Assembly (NCBI RefSeq): GCF_002013915.1
Contig: NZ_MBTF01000034.1
Location: 1-64,000, forward strand
DNA length: 64,000 nt
From: Mucilaginibacter pedocola
Lineage (GTDB): Bacteria; Bacteroidota; Bacteroidia; Sphingobacteriales; Sphingobacteriaceae
Direction: 5' to 3'
Shown one piece after another: positions 34,648-43,988 of this stretch (positions are counted from its first letter, which is position 1; each line of letters opens with the position of its first letter). The notes under the pieces were generated by a model. It had not been told where the DNA came from. It searched no databases and saw only the letters and a program-made list of their open reading frames with translations. Both the position numbers and the translations under genes were made by a program.

Positions 34648-37600
34648 TTAAAACTTAACCATTAAATTCAAACCAAAACTCCTGGTCCTGGGCAAGCCGA
34701 ATGATTCGAAACCCTGGCTCCTATCGTTAGTAAAGCTCGATTCGGGGTCGAAGTTGTCGGTCTTTTTGTATAGGGTAAGCAGGTTACGGCCAACCAATGC
34801 TACGCTTGCGCTTTGTAAGCCAATAGCCTTCAGGCCACTTACCGGGATGTTATAGCTCAGGATAACCTGGCGCAGTTTAACAAAGCTGCCATCGTGCAGG
34901 AAAAGCTCCGAATACGATTTGTAGTTATCGTAGTAAGTACGCAAGTCGGCCACGGGCACAGTGCGCGAGTATGGGGTACCAGCCTGGGTTACACCACTAA
35001 TGGCCAAACCACCATCGCGGCCGGGCAGGGTAGTTTTCATCAAACCAAGGCGCGTGCCGTATATCTCCATCAGCGAAAGCACTTTATTGCCAAACTTACC
35101 ATCAACTAATACATTAAGGCTGAATCTCTTATACTTAAAATCGTTAGATAAGCCCATGGTTAACGGAGCAACACCTTTACCCAGCGTTTGCAAGCCTGTT
35201 GCAACAGGTAGCCCTGTTGTTGCGTTGAATACTACGTTGCCGTTGGCATCCTTCATCATGCGGGTACCTACTATAGAGCCAAAGGACTCGCCTACGATGT
35301 TATTGATGTACCCCCATCCATTTACAGATGACGCCATCTGTATCTGATTTAGGCCGGCGGCAAGCCTTACCACCTCATTTTTATTGTAAGCTACGTTATA
35401 GCTTGCGCTCCAGGTAAAGTTCGGCGTTTTTACCGGTGTACCATTTACCAAAGCTTCAATACCCTTATTACTTAATTCGCCAACGTTTAGCAGTACATTG
35501 TTGTAACCTGTAGTAGCGGTGATAGCTGTTGATACGATATCGTTTGTTGTTTTACGATTATAAAGGGTAACATCGAAACCGAGGCGGCTATTGAGGAAGC
35601 GGGCTTCCACACCAACTTCGGTAGTAGTAGACGTATAAGGCCTCAAATTTTTGTTGGTAATTATTGTGCTCGATACGTTTTGCAACGGTTGCCCCGTACT
35701 TGTAACCATACTAAAACCCTGGTTTATTTGATATGGGTCTGGTGCGCCGCCGCCTACCTGAGCCCACGAAGCGCGGAGTTTTGCATAGTTGATAGCTTGC
35801 GGCAACTTAAACGCTTCCGACAGCACAAAACTACCACCAACAGACGGGTAGAATATGTGGTTATTTTGCGGGCTGAGGGTAGAGAACCAATCCTCGCGGC
35901 CGGTTACAGTTAAATAAGCAAAGCTTTTATAACTAAAATCTGCCGAACCCATTATAGAATTAATAGCGGTACGATTGTTACGCGGAGTATTTAGTATTGT
36001 TGATAAGTTGGTAGTGCTATAAAAATACGGGATGATAAAAGTGTTACCGGTAGTGTTCAGCTCATTATAAACTGAGCGCTGCTGGTTACCACCCACAAAG
36101 GCCGAAATACCAAAATCCTTTATTTTGCCATTATAATTCAGGGTAAGCAAGCCGTTAGTTTCAGATGCATCCACTTTTAACTCGTTATACTGGCCGTTTG
36201 GCACATACAGGGTACCGGTAGGTATGATATAAGTGTAGTTGTAGTAGTAAAAATCGCGGCTAACAACACCTTTCAGAGATAGGTTCTTGATAAACTCGTA
36301 AGTGATACCGGCCTGCCCTATGAACCTGTTCTTAGTGTCTTTCTGTTGAAACCTGTTCACTACAAAATAGCTATTAGATGCTATGGGGGCATCATTCCAG
36401 CCTATCTCTTTGTTATCAGCATCGTACCCGGGCTTAAGCCAGGTAATATCAGCAGTATTGGCTATCATATAAGGTGTCCAGTTAGGGTTACCCAACGCAT
36501 CACCAGCGCTTGGCCTGTTTTTGGCACGCTCTATATTGTATTGCGCCAATGCCTCAAAGCTTAATTTCTTGCTCAGTTTTCCGCTAACATTCAGGTTGCC
36601 TGTTTTGCGGTCGTAATCGCTGTTTGGCAAAATACTTTTGCTGTTCAGGTCGGCTACCGAAAAACGATAAGTTACTGCTTCGGTACCGCCTGTAAAGGCT
36701 ACGGTATTGGTAAAAGTGGTACCTGTTTGGTAAAACTTTTTAATGTTATCGCGTTGTGCGCTATAAGGGTGTTCTAAGCCGTCGGCAGCTATGTAAGTAG
36801 AACCATCTATTTTAGCACCGAACGAACGGCGGCCGGTAGTAACGGCGGCAGATTGCGTCATGGGTTTTATACCGCCATCGCCCTGGCCATACTCATATTG
36901 CCACTCGGGGAATACGGCCGGCGTTTCTGCTGTAAAAGTGGAGTTATACTCAACACCAATCCCCTTCTGTGCACGCCCTTTTTTAGTAGTGATCAAAATA
37001 ACACCGTTAGCAGCGCGTGCACCGTAAAGTGCTGCTGCAGTACCACCCTTTAATACGCTGATAGACTCGATATCATCCGGGTTAATGCCAGCAATACCAT
37101 CGCCACGGTCAACGTTACCGCCGCCGCCATTGGTTGATGCGCTCCCTCCCGGTACTGAGTTATCAATAGGCATACCGTTTACAACGTATAATGGTTGGTT
37201 ATTACCGGCTAATGAACCGTTACCACGTATCAACACGCGGCTGGATCCGCCCGGGCCCGTAGAAATACCGGTGGCGTTAACACCGGCAACTTTACCTGTT
37301 AATGCGTTAGCCACGTTGTTTTCGCGTGCCTGTATAAAATCATCGCCTTTTACTTCGGTTACCGAATAACCTAAAGCCTTTTTCTGGCGCGATATACCAA
37401 GCGCGGTTACTACAACCTCGTTAAGGTTATTGCGGTCTTCTACCAAAGCAACGTCAATAGTTTGCCTGCCGCCTACGGCTACCTCCTGCGTTACGAAACC
37501 CAGGTACGAAAAAACGATAACCGTATTTTCATCAGGCACAGTTAGTGAGTAGCGGCCATCTACACCCGTAACGGTACCGCCATTGGTGCCTTTAATTTTA

Positions 37601-38049
37601 ACAGTTACACCCGGCAAGGCAATACCGGCATTATCAACCACCTTACCTTTTACGGTTACAGGGGCAATTGCGGGCAAGGCGCCAACAACCATTTCTTTCT
37701 TATCAATCAGGATAACGTTGCCCGATACAGAATAATCCATATCAAAAGGGCTAAGTATTTTCTTTAATACCGAGCTAAGCTGCTCGTTCTTAACATCTAT
37801 GCTAACTTCCTGATTGGTAACAATTGAGTTACTGAAAACAAAACTGATCTTGGTTTCTTTATTGATCTGTTTCATTACATCTTTCACCGGCATATTCTTT
37901 ACTTTAAGCGAAATGCGGGTGTTTAGGTCTTGCGCCAGGCTGGTTTTTGCCTGCACGTTTGCAAGGCACATCGTGAAAACTGTGCTTATAATTATTATCC
38001 GTGTGAGTGCTTTGCGTAGCAATTGAAAGGACAATGATTTATTTGTCAT
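34648..38049 (-). CDS. SusC/RagA-family TonB-dependent transporter with STN domain
   Basis: A 1133-residue outer-membrane importer. The start is ATG 38049; the in-frame TTG four codons earlier is less likely. After the signal peptide (about residues 1-35) comes an STN/secretin-like domain (ISLKVKNMPVKDVMKQINKE) that contacts the FecR anti-sigma factor. A carboxypeptidase-regulatory-like domain (VDNAGIALPGVTVKIKGTNGG) and the plug (EVVVTALGI, DDIESISVLKGGTAAALYGARAANGVILITTKKG) follow, then a 22-strand barrel ending in FGLNLMVKF. The STN domain plus the adjacent FecR and sigma genes make this a self-inducing transport system. Confidence 0.96.
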   Translation of the reverse strand: MTNKSLSFQLLRKALTRIIIISTVFTMCLANVQAKTSLAQDLNTRISLKVKNMPVKDVMKQINKETKISFVFSNSIVTNQEVSIDVKNEQLSSVLKKILSPFDMDYSVSGNVILIDKKEMVVGALPAIAPVTVKGKVVDNAGIALPGVTVKIKGTNGGTVTGVDGRYSLTVPDENTVIVFSYLGFVTQEVAVGGRQTIDVALVEDRNNLNEVVVTALGISRQKKALGYSVTEVKGDDFIQARENNVANALTGKVAGVNATGISTGPGGSSRVLIRGNGSLAGNNQPLYVVNGMPIDNSVPGGSASTNGGGGNVDRGDGIAGINPDDIESISVLKGGTAAALYGARAANGVILITTKKGRAQKGIGVEYNSTFTAETPAVFPEWQYEYGQGDGGIKPMTQSAAVTTGRRSFGAKIDGSTYIAADGLEHPYSAQRDNIKKFYQTGTTFTNTVAFTGGTEAVTYRFSVADLNSKSILPNSDYDRKTGNLNVSGKLSKKLSFEALAQYNIERAKNRPSAGDALGNPNWTPYMIANTADITWLKPGYDADNKEIGWNDAPIASNSYFVVNRFQQKDTKNRFIGQAGITYEFIKNLSLKGVVSRDFYYYNYTYIIPTGTLYVPNGQYNELKVDASETNGLLTLNYNGKIKDFGISAFVGGNQQRSVYNELNTTGNTFIIPYFYSTTNLSTILNTPRNNRTAINSIMGSADFSYKSFAYLTVTGREDWFSTLSPQNNHIFYPSVGGSFVLSEAFKLPQAINYAKLRASWAQVGGGAPDPYQINQGFSMVTSTGQPLQNVSSTIITNKNLRPYTSTTTEVGVEARFLNSRLGFDVTLYNRKTTNDIVSTAITATTGYNNVLLNVGELSNKGIEALVNGTPVKTPNFTWSASYNVAYNKNEVVRLAAGLNQIQMASSVNGWGYINNIVGESFGSIVGTRMMKDANGNVVFNATTGLPVATGLQTLGKGVAPLTMGLSNDFKYKRFSLNVLVDGKFGNKVLSLMEIYGTRLGLMKTTLPGRDGGLAISGVTQAGTPYSRTVPVADLRTYYDNYKSYSELFLHDGSFVKLRQVILSYNIPVSGLKAIGLQSASVALVGRNLLTLYKKTDNFDPESSFTNDRSQGFESFGLPRTRSFGLNLMVKF

Positions 38050-38108
38050 ATATTTGATCAAAATTTGTAGTGATGAAATACCCTTAAGCGGGAAACTATG
38101 AATTTTTG

Positions 38109-38155
38109 GGGCGCTTCGCCCTCTTGGGGTTGGATGTGCTGGAACACATTCAACC
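38109..38155. promoter_or_regulatory. two hairpins in the susC leader
   Basis: GGGCG-CTT-CGCCC (38109-38121) and GGTTGGATGTGC...ACACATTCAACC (38128-38155) are two good stems 60-110 bp before the susC ATG. In the plus direction the second stem is followed by a T run and would act as a terminator for antisense transcripts; in the susC direction it is preceded by the A run and no T tail follows. Confidence 0.5.
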
Positions 38156-38222
38156 TTTTTTATTTAGGTCTTTTTTCTACTCTATAGGCGTTTAGTTTAG
38201 TTTTTAATCAATCAGTTTAGTT

Positions 38223-39200
38223 TTAGTATTGTATGGTATAAGTGTTTTGCTTTACTGTGTAGCTTGAATGCGTTAATTGCGTAATGGCTTTTAAAATATC
38301 ACCCAAACTTTGCGATTGGAAAATACCTGTAATGTGCTGATGCGCAAGTTTGCTACCTTTCACGTTTACCTGCACATTGTATTTGTTGCCCAACCTTATA
38401 GCTACGTCCTGCAAGTCAGTATCCTCGAAAATCAGTTTGTTTTCTATCCAGGCAATGGCATCCTCGGGGTTGGCCATTTTGCCCATTGTGAAGTTTTCGC
38501 TACCCGCTTTCGAGGCTGCCCATTGGCCGCGGGTTAGTACAGCAAGTGCATTGCTAACTTCATCCTTAACAGCAACTTTACCGGTAAGTACCTTAACCTG
38601 CATAGGTTGCGTGGCCGAATAAGCGCTAACGGTAAAGGTGGTACCCAATACATTAGTTTTTAATTTTCCCGAGCGCACAACAAAGGGCATAGCAGTATCG
38701 TGCACCACATCAAAATAAGCCTCGCCGGTTAAATACACTTCGCGGCTATTGCCGTCAAACTTTTCGGGGAAGCGCAGGGTCGTGTTAGCATTCAGGGTAA
38801 CCTTTGAGCCATCCGGCAAAAGCACCACTTGTGTTTTTGCCGGAGCAGCATAGGCCGTAATATAATTTACCGATGGGGTGTTAACCGATTTGGTATAATA
38901 AAAGGCACCTGCCATTACGGTGATGAATACGGCAAGAACCGCAGCGGCGCGCACAACTGCCCGGCGTTTTTTAAGCGCCCACAGCCTTAACGAAATATTG
39001 CTGCGCATACCATCCCAGTCGGGCTGACCGGCGGGTTGCTGCATGGCGGCATTATCCCAATGCTGCTGCAAAGGCCCGTCGAATTCGCTTGCATCCGAAG
39101 AGGTGCGAACGAGTTCCATAAACTCGTCGAACTCCTCCTGAGTGCATTCATTTTTTATATACCTGTTTAGAAGATATTCCTTCCGCTGCGTACCGTTCAT
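38223..39200 (-). CDS. FecR-type anti-sigma factor
   Basis: A 325-residue inner-membrane regulator that holds the ECF sigma factor until the SusC STN domain signals substrate. An N-terminal cytoplasmic sigma-binding region (LLNRYIKNECTQEEFDEFMELV) is followed by a TM helix (AAAVLAVFITVMAGAFYYT, about residues 83-102), then the periplasmic FecR domain (LPDGSKVTLNANTTLRFPEKF, REVYLTGEAYFDVVHD, VLGTTFTVSAYS) and a C-terminal STN-like DUF4974 domain ending SYTVKQNTYTIQY. It is 209 bp downstream of the sigma gene and 173 bp upstream of susC, with AT-rich spacers. Confidence 0.95.
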   Translation of the reverse strand: MNGTQRKEYLLNRYIKNECTQEEFDEFMELVRTSSDASEFDGPLQQHWDNAAMQQPAGQPDWDGMRSNISLRLWALKKRRAVVRAAAVLAVFITVMAGAFYYTKSVNTPSVNYITAYAAPAKTQVVLLPDGSKVTLNANTTLRFPEKFDGNSREVYLTGEAYFDVVHDTAMPFVVRSGKLKTNVLGTTFTVSAYSATQPMQVKVLTGKVAVKDEVSNALAVLTRGQWAASKAGSENFTMGKMANPEDAIAWIENKLIFEDTDLQDVAIRLGNKYNVQVNVKGSKLAHQHITGIFQSQSLGDILKAITQLTHSSYTVKQNTYTIQY

Positions 39201-39409
39201 TTTGGTGGTTTAATATTCTAAAGACACAACAAAACAACTATCGCACTAATCAAATTGAAAAAAAAGTAGAAAAAAAAGTTTAACAAACCAGAAAACTCGT
39301 GCAAAAACCAATCAATTCAACCCAATTCAATTTAATATTCAGGCAAAACGATAAAAAACAGAAAGAATACAATCAATCTTAGTGTAATTTACACACCATT
39401 ATTGAAAAA

Positions 39410-39997
39410 TCACTTAAAAATTTTGCCATTCTGAATAATTTCGACCGAAATTATTGCAATTAAGGTAGGGTTAACCCCATTTTTGGTGAGAAAATTACTA
39501 ATAAAAGCCAAAGCCGCTAATAAATGATTTTTTACGGTATGGCGCGAAAGGTTAAGCTGATCGGCTATCTCATCGTAATTAAGCCCTTCTTCCCTGCTTA
39601 ATTTATATACCAGCTGGCGCTGCGGCGAAAGGTGTTCAACAGCGGTCGATATCAATTGCTTGCACTCTGAGGCTGCTATTACAGATTCAGTATTATTATG
39701 GCCGGAAACGGCTACGCGGGCGAGTTCATCTACCAGGCGGCTTTCGCTGGCAGCTTTGCGTAAGTAGTTTAGCGAGTAATTGCGCGCCATGGTGTATATG
39801 TAGCCACCAATGTTACTCACACCATCCAAAGCTTCTTTATTGAGCCAAATTTTTATGAAAATTTCCTGTGTTAACTCTTCGGCAGCGTATTCAGATTTAG
39901 CAATAGCATAAACCTGGTTATAAACCTGCTGTTTATAACGCTCAAAAACCTCCTCAAAGGTTAGTCCTTGATGCCTGTTTACGCTAAAACCCTTCAC
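39410..39997 (-). CDS. ECF-type RNA polymerase sigma-70 factor
   Basis: A 195-residue extracytoplasmic-function sigma factor of the Bacteroidota FecI/SusR type. Region 2 is FERYKQQVYNQVYAIAKSEYAAEELTQEIFIKIW and region 4 is LSREEGLNYDEIADQLNLSRHTVKNHLLAAL. The start is GTG 39997; no nearby ATG gives a better N-terminus. It is the first gene of the sigma/anti-sigma/SusC circuit and presumably activates the promoter upstream of susC. The hydrophobic C-terminal tail (NPTLIAIISVEIIQ) is common in this subgroup. Confidence 0.93.
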   Translation of the reverse strand: MKGFSVNRHQGLTFEEVFERYKQQVYNQVYAIAKSEYAAEELTQEIFIKIWLNKEALDGVSNIGGYIYTMARNYSLNYLRKAASESRLVDELARVAVSGHNNTESVIAASECKQLISTAVEHLSPQRQLVYKLSREEGLNYDEIADQLNLSRHTVKNHLLAALAFISNFLTKNGVNPTLIAIISVEIIQNGKIFK

Positions 39998-40131
39998 TGT
40001 TAATAGTATGCAATTGGAGAACCTAATGTAATCAAAAATTTACATTTCAAAAGTAAAGTGTACAAAATGTTAAGGTTAGTTAAATTTTTGAAGAATTGCA
40101 CACGTAACGTACAACCGCAGGCTATGCTTTT

Positions 40132-40734
40132 TTATACAACCGGCAACTTCCAGTTATACTTTACAGCCAATATCCGCACAGCACATATCACAATTACCGA
40201 TAGCGTTTCGGCATATTGTTGCTGTAAAAGGCTGAGGCCAATTATGTAGCAAATACCGCCGGCAATACAGGCAGTGGCGTATATCTCTTTATGGAAGAGT
40301 ACGGGTTTAAGGTTCAGCAAAATATCGCGCAGCACACCGCCAAAGCAGCCTGTTATAGTACCCAGTGCTATGCACACGCCCTGGTTAAGCCCGGCGGCCA
40401 AACCTTTTTGTATACCTATAACCGTGAACAGCCCAAGCCCCAAGGCATCAAAAAGGAAGAGCGTTACCTTTAGATTTTTCACATACCTTTTAAATAGTAT
40501 AGTAATAATGGTAGCAGCTAAAATTACCGAGGGCGTGGTAACATCGCGCATCCAGGTAACAGGGGTGTTGCCTATCAATACATCGCGCAGGGTACCGCCG
40601 CCAATGGCGGTTATAAAGGCGATCACTAAAACACCGAACAAGTCCAGCCGTTTTTGCATGGCCGAGAACGCGCCCGAGATAGCGAAAGCAATGGTGCCCA
40701 AAATTTCGATGATAGCGCTGTAGGATAAATGCAT
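40132..40734 (-). CDS. TRIC-type (UPF0126) cation-channel family membrane protein
   Basis: A 200-residue protein with seven predicted helices, made of two repeats each holding a glycine-rich kink: AIGGGTLRDVLIGNTPV and CFGGVLRDILLNLKPV. The conserved GGxxRDxL pairs are diagnostic of the trimeric intracellular cation channel / UPF0126 family (YicG, YadS in E. coli), which conducts potassium or amino-acid-derived ions. It is followed 27 bp upstream by the phosphoesterase gene on the same strand, so the two may be one unit. Confidence 0.92.
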   Translation of the reverse strand: MHLSYSAIIEILGTIAFAISGAFSAMQKRLDLFGVLVIAFITAIGGGTLRDVLIGNTPVTWMRDVTTPSVILAATIITILFKRYVKNLKVTLFLFDALGLGLFTVIGIQKGLAAGLNQGVCIALGTITGCFGGVLRDILLNLKPVLFHKEIYATACIAGGICYIIGLSLLQQQYAETLSVIVICAVRILAVKYNWKLPVV

Positions 40735-40761
40735 GGCTCAGGTGCAAAGATACCTATATAA

Positions 40762-41868
40762 TTAAGGAAGCGCGATGATCGTTTTCGACCGAAATGCTTC
40801 ATCCCATTCAATAGGTTTACCGGCTTTGGTATTACTTGTACCTCGGCAGGTATTGTAATGGTTCATAAACTCCGGCCCTTTTTTGTTGCTGTTATTATTA
40901 TCAAAGAAAAAACCAAATCCCAGGTTCTTAAAATCGAAAGAGTGCCATTTAGAGCCGCTTTCGGCATCGGTATAATAAGTGGTAATTTTATTAACCGCCA
41001 GCTTTCTTTCATCATAACGAAGCACCTGGTAAGCAGGGTTATTGCCATTGCGCGAATCGAGCCCGGGCGCTATAGATAGATACGATGATAGTTTGCCGCC
41101 TTGGGTAAATAACCTTACATCCGCCGTGTGGGTATGCCCCGCCATCTGGAATTTGATGCGCGGTGCGTATTGTTTTACAATGCTTAGGTAAGCTTGCTGT
41201 ATACTATCCTGCCACGAGGGCACATCATCATACCTGTCAGTCCCCGGTGGCACGTGGTAAAACAACCATGCCGACTGCCCCGGCCTTAATGCGCTTAATT
41301 GCTGTTTCAACCAATCCAGTTCGGCACGGGCCTCCGTGGCAAATTGTGCGTTCTTCCGCATAAACAACAGGCTATTAAGGGCTATCACCACCAGGCTATC
41401 CTTTTGGTAAGCATAATATCCCCCGGTGAGGAAGGTTTTGGCAATATCGCCGCTACCATCTATCCGCTTAAGTAAGCCGTCGTAAAATATGCGGTAGGTA
41501 GCCGCGCCCGGTATATCGTGGGTAATGCAATCATTATTCCCCAATGCAGGTAATACCAGCGCGTTGGTATCTATCCGGCTCACCCTATCTGTTATATATT
41601 TATATGTTTCCTTCATCTCCAGGGTATCGTGCCCAACATCGCCCACGTGGCGCAGCAGGTCGCCCGGCATTAACACTAACGAATACTTCTTCTCCCCTGC
41701 ACTTCGTAGTGCCGAAGCAAACAGGGCGGTATCGGTGTCGGCATGGTAAAATTTATCCCAGTGCTTGCCGAGCGCCACGTGCAAATCCGAAAGTATTAAA
41801 ACCTGCCTGTTTTGGGCAGGGGCAAGAAGGGGAGATAAGGAAAGGAAGATGAAGAAAAACTTTTTCAT
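40762..41868 (-). CDS. exported calcineurin-like metallophosphoesterase
   Basis: A 368-residue periplasmic or surface phosphoesterase. The signal peptide (MKKFFFIFLSLSPLLAPAQ) precedes the five metal-binding blocks: ILSDLHV (DxH), LMPGDLLRH (GDxxxH), PALGNNDC (GNND), WLFYHVPPG (H) and AGHTHTADV (GHxH). The spacing and the HVPPGTD loop recall acid-sphingomyelinase-like and ectophosphatase members. The substrate is unknown. Likely in an operon with the TRIC gene. Confidence 0.88.
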   Translation of the reverse strand: MKKFFFIFLSLSPLLAPAQNRQVLILSDLHVALGKHWDKFYHADTDTALFASALRSAGEKKYSLVLMPGDLLRHVGDVGHDTLEMKETYKYITDRVSRIDTNALVLPALGNNDCITHDIPGAATYRIFYDGLLKRIDGSGDIAKTFLTGGYYAYQKDSLVVIALNSLLFMRKNAQFATEARAELDWLKQQLSALRPGQSAWLFYHVPPGTDRYDDVPSWQDSIQQAYLSIVKQYAPRIKFQMAGHTHTADVRLFTQGGKLSSYLSIAPGLDSRNGNNPAYQVLRYDERKLAVNKITTYYTDAESGSKWHSFDFKNLGFGFFFDNNNSNKKGPEFMNHYNTCRGTSNTKAGKPIEWDEAFRSKTIIALP

Positions 41869-41978
41869 ACCGTGGCGGCCGTACTGAGGCGATTGGCCGT
41901 TATAAAAATAGCTTTTTTTGGTAAACAGACCTTAAACCATACAAACAAACAGCCAAAGCGTTTTGTACTTTTATAGCA

Positions 41979-42419
41979 ATGCAATTAGAAACCCTGTCAG
42001 TCGATAACCTTGATGCCCTTATCGGGTTGGTGAACGAGTTATGGCCCGACACCGATATCAATGAAGAGCGCGAAGCCTACCGCGCTGCCATGGGCTCGGC
42101 AAAAGAGGTTTGTTACCTGCTGAAAGATCAGGGCGAATACATCGCGTTTACTCATTTAACCCTCCGGCACGATTATGTGGAAGGGACCGAAACATCACCG
42201 GTGGGCTACCTGGAAGCTATTTACATCAAACCCCAATTCCGTAAAATGGGGGTAGCGTCTATACTGCTAAAAGCCGGTGAAGAATGGGCCAAACAAAAAG
42301 GCTGCACCGAAATGGCATCTGACACCGAAACTGAAAACGTTGCCAGCATAGCCTTTCATACCAAAGCCGGCTTTACCGAAGCCAACAGGATAGTTTGCTT
42401 TGTGAAGCGGATAGGGTGA
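41979..42419 (+). CDS. AAC(6')-like GNAT acetyltransferase
   Basis: A 146-residue cytoplasmic GNAT enzyme. The sequence follows the aminoglycoside 6'-N-acetyltransferase pattern: NELWPDTD, EYIAFTHLTLRHDYVEG, PVGYLEAIYIKPQFRKMGVA, LLKAGEEWAKQKGC, MASDTETEN, AFHTKAGFTEANRIVCFVKRI. The acetyl-CoA loop is QFRKMGVA. Such enzymes acetylate the 6' amino group of aminoglycosides, but chromosomal relatives may have another role. TACTTTTA at 41966-41973 is a possible -7 element 6 bp before the ATG. It is followed by rpiA 57 bp later, without an obvious link. Confidence 0.83.
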   Translation: MQLETLSVDNLDALIGLVNELWPDTDINEEREAYRAAMGSAKEVCYLLKDQGEYIAFTHLTLRHDYVEGTETSPVGYLEAIYIKPQFRKMGVASILLKAGEEWAKQKGCTEMASDTETENVASIAFHTKAGFTEANRIVCFVKRIG

Positions 42420-42476
42420 ATTAATAGACAACGGTTTTTGCCAAAATCTCTATATTTCTCCAATATTTGACCCACT

Positions 42477-43160
42477 ATGCCCAACCACAAATTAGAAGCT
42501 GCAAAGGCAGCCGCAGCACTTATAAAACCCGGACAAACCGTCGGCCTCGGCGCAGGCTCAACAATAGCTTACTTAATAGAAGCCGTTTGTACCGATGCTG
42601 CGCTGGCTGGCTCAGTAATGTTTAGCTCCTCGTCCTTTAAAACTACGCAGTTATTATTGGCGAATGGTTTAAAGGTGCAGCCCCCGGCCCTGTTGGCTAA
42701 ACTGGATGTATACTTCGACGGTTGCGACCAGTTCGACAAGCACCTCAACGCACTCAAAAGCGGCGGCGGCATACATACTACCGAAAAAATAATGGCAGCT
42801 ATGGCGGATGAGTTTATCCTAATAGGCGACGATAGCAAAATGGTTGATGAGTTAGATACTACCTACCCGTTGGTGATAGAGATATTACCACAGGCCCTGC
42901 CATCGGTAATGCGCAAACTAACCGAGGCCTACCCCGATGCTAAAATAGCACAGCGCATCAGCACCCAAAAAGATGGAGCGCTTATATCAGACAATGGCAA
43001 CTACCTCGCCGATATTTATTTCGCCAACGCCATAGCTCCAGCAACCCTTAACACACAAATAAAAATAATTCCGGGAATAGTGGAACACTCGTTGTTTTAC
43101 CAACTGGCGGTTAAAGCAATTGTTGCAGGCGATGGTGGGGTGAAAACGGTATCGAAATAA
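42477..43160 (+). CDS. rpiA: ribose-5-phosphate isomerase A
   Basis: Interconverts ribose-5-phosphate and ribulose-5-phosphate in the pentose phosphate pathway. 227 residues is typical. Motifs: VGLGAGSTIAYLIEAV (phosphate binding), the active-site block DVYFDGCDQFDKHLNALKSGGG with catalytic Asp and Lys in place of the usual DGADEID...KGGGGA, THTEKIMA-type HTTEKIMA, and DNGNYLADIYF. The DGCDQFD variant differs from most bacterial RpiA (DGADE) and suggests a divergent subgroup. Cytoplasmic, 57 bp after the acetyltransferase. Confidence 0.88.
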   Translation: MPNHKLEAAKAAAALIKPGQTVGLGAGSTIAYLIEAVCTDAALAGSVMFSSSSFKTTQLLLANGLKVQPPALLAKLDVYFDGCDQFDKHLNALKSGGGIHTTEKIMAAMADEFILIGDDSKMVDELDTTYPLVIEILPQALPSVMRKLTEAYPDAKIAQRISTQKDGALISDNGNYLADIYFANAIAPATLNTQIKIIPGIVEHSLFYQLAVKAIVAGDGGVKTVSK

Positions 43161-43206
43161 ATATGGAAGCGCGTATTAGTTATTACTGTAGTTCATAAAA
43201 CTTATC

Positions 43207-43929
43207 TTAATATTCTTCCAATGGTTTATAATTCCTAAATCGGCTTATAACATCGGGTTCAGCAGGCTTGGTCAGAATTCGCTTTTCAATGCCGTTCTTA
43301 TTGTAAGTACACACTCGTATACTATCGCATTGCTCCACACTGGCGAATGTGCGTAAACTATCTGCTTCAAGTTTTGCAAAAACCGTGGCGGTACATCCCG
43401 AAAAAAGAAGTGCATCAATACAATTCAACGTACTGTTATACTCCATATTGGGGAAGCGCTCTGAATTTTTTATATGGATCAGCCTGTCGTTCTTATTATC
43501 GTAGATGAAAAGCGTACGTACTTCGTTAGCGCCCCTTGCTGCTTCATTTGAAATGTATGTTACGTCTTTCAGCCCGTCATTGTTAAAGTCGGATATTTGC
43601 GGATTGCAGCCCCCGCCCATATTTTTGGGAAAACGAAACTCATTCCTCGCCGACCATTTATTATTTTGCTTACACCAAAACCGAATAACCACATAAATAC
43701 TGTCGCCAAGGGCATATCGCTTCAGTTCGAACTTATTATGCTTCTTTCGGCCAATGTGTGTACTATCGGTAAACGATTCTATCAACGAATCCCGAATCGC
43801 TATCTTAGTAGCTAACTGCGTTGGCAGCGCGGTTTCTATAGTTCTTTTTGCAGAGGATATAGCAACGGGCCGGTGCTCGCCCTTACAGGAAATAATAAAT
43901 AGTGTAAAAAGGAATAGGTACTTATACAT
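43207..43929 (-). CDS. predicted lipoprotein with FG-GAP/EF-like calcium motif
   Basis: A 240-residue lipoprotein: MYKYLFLFTLFIISC has a lipobox with Lys-Gly after the cysteine. The middle holds ISDFNNDGLKDVTYIS, an FG-GAP/dockerin-like DxNxDGxxD calcium loop, inside a beta-propeller-like blade. No further domain is recognised. It lies 46 bp from the convergent rpiA stop. Function unknown; the single blade suggests a ligand- or metal-binding surface protein. Confidence 0.72.
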   Translation of the reverse strand: MYKYLFLFTLFIISCKGEHRPVAISSAKRTIETALPTQLATKIAIRDSLIESFTDSTHIGRKKHNKFELKRYALGDSIYVVIRFWCKQNNKWSARNEFRFPKNMGGGCNPQISDFNNDGLKDVTYISNEAARGANEVRTLFIYDNKNDRLIHIKNSERFPNMEYNSTLNCIDALLFSGCTATVFAKLEADSLRTFASVEQCDSIRVCTYNKNGIEKRILTKPAEPDVISRFRNYKPLEEY

Positions 43930-43988
43930 GGATCATTGAACTGTTTAAAGTTAGCATTTTGCTATTGAAATAAGCTGCGCGGGCAATG

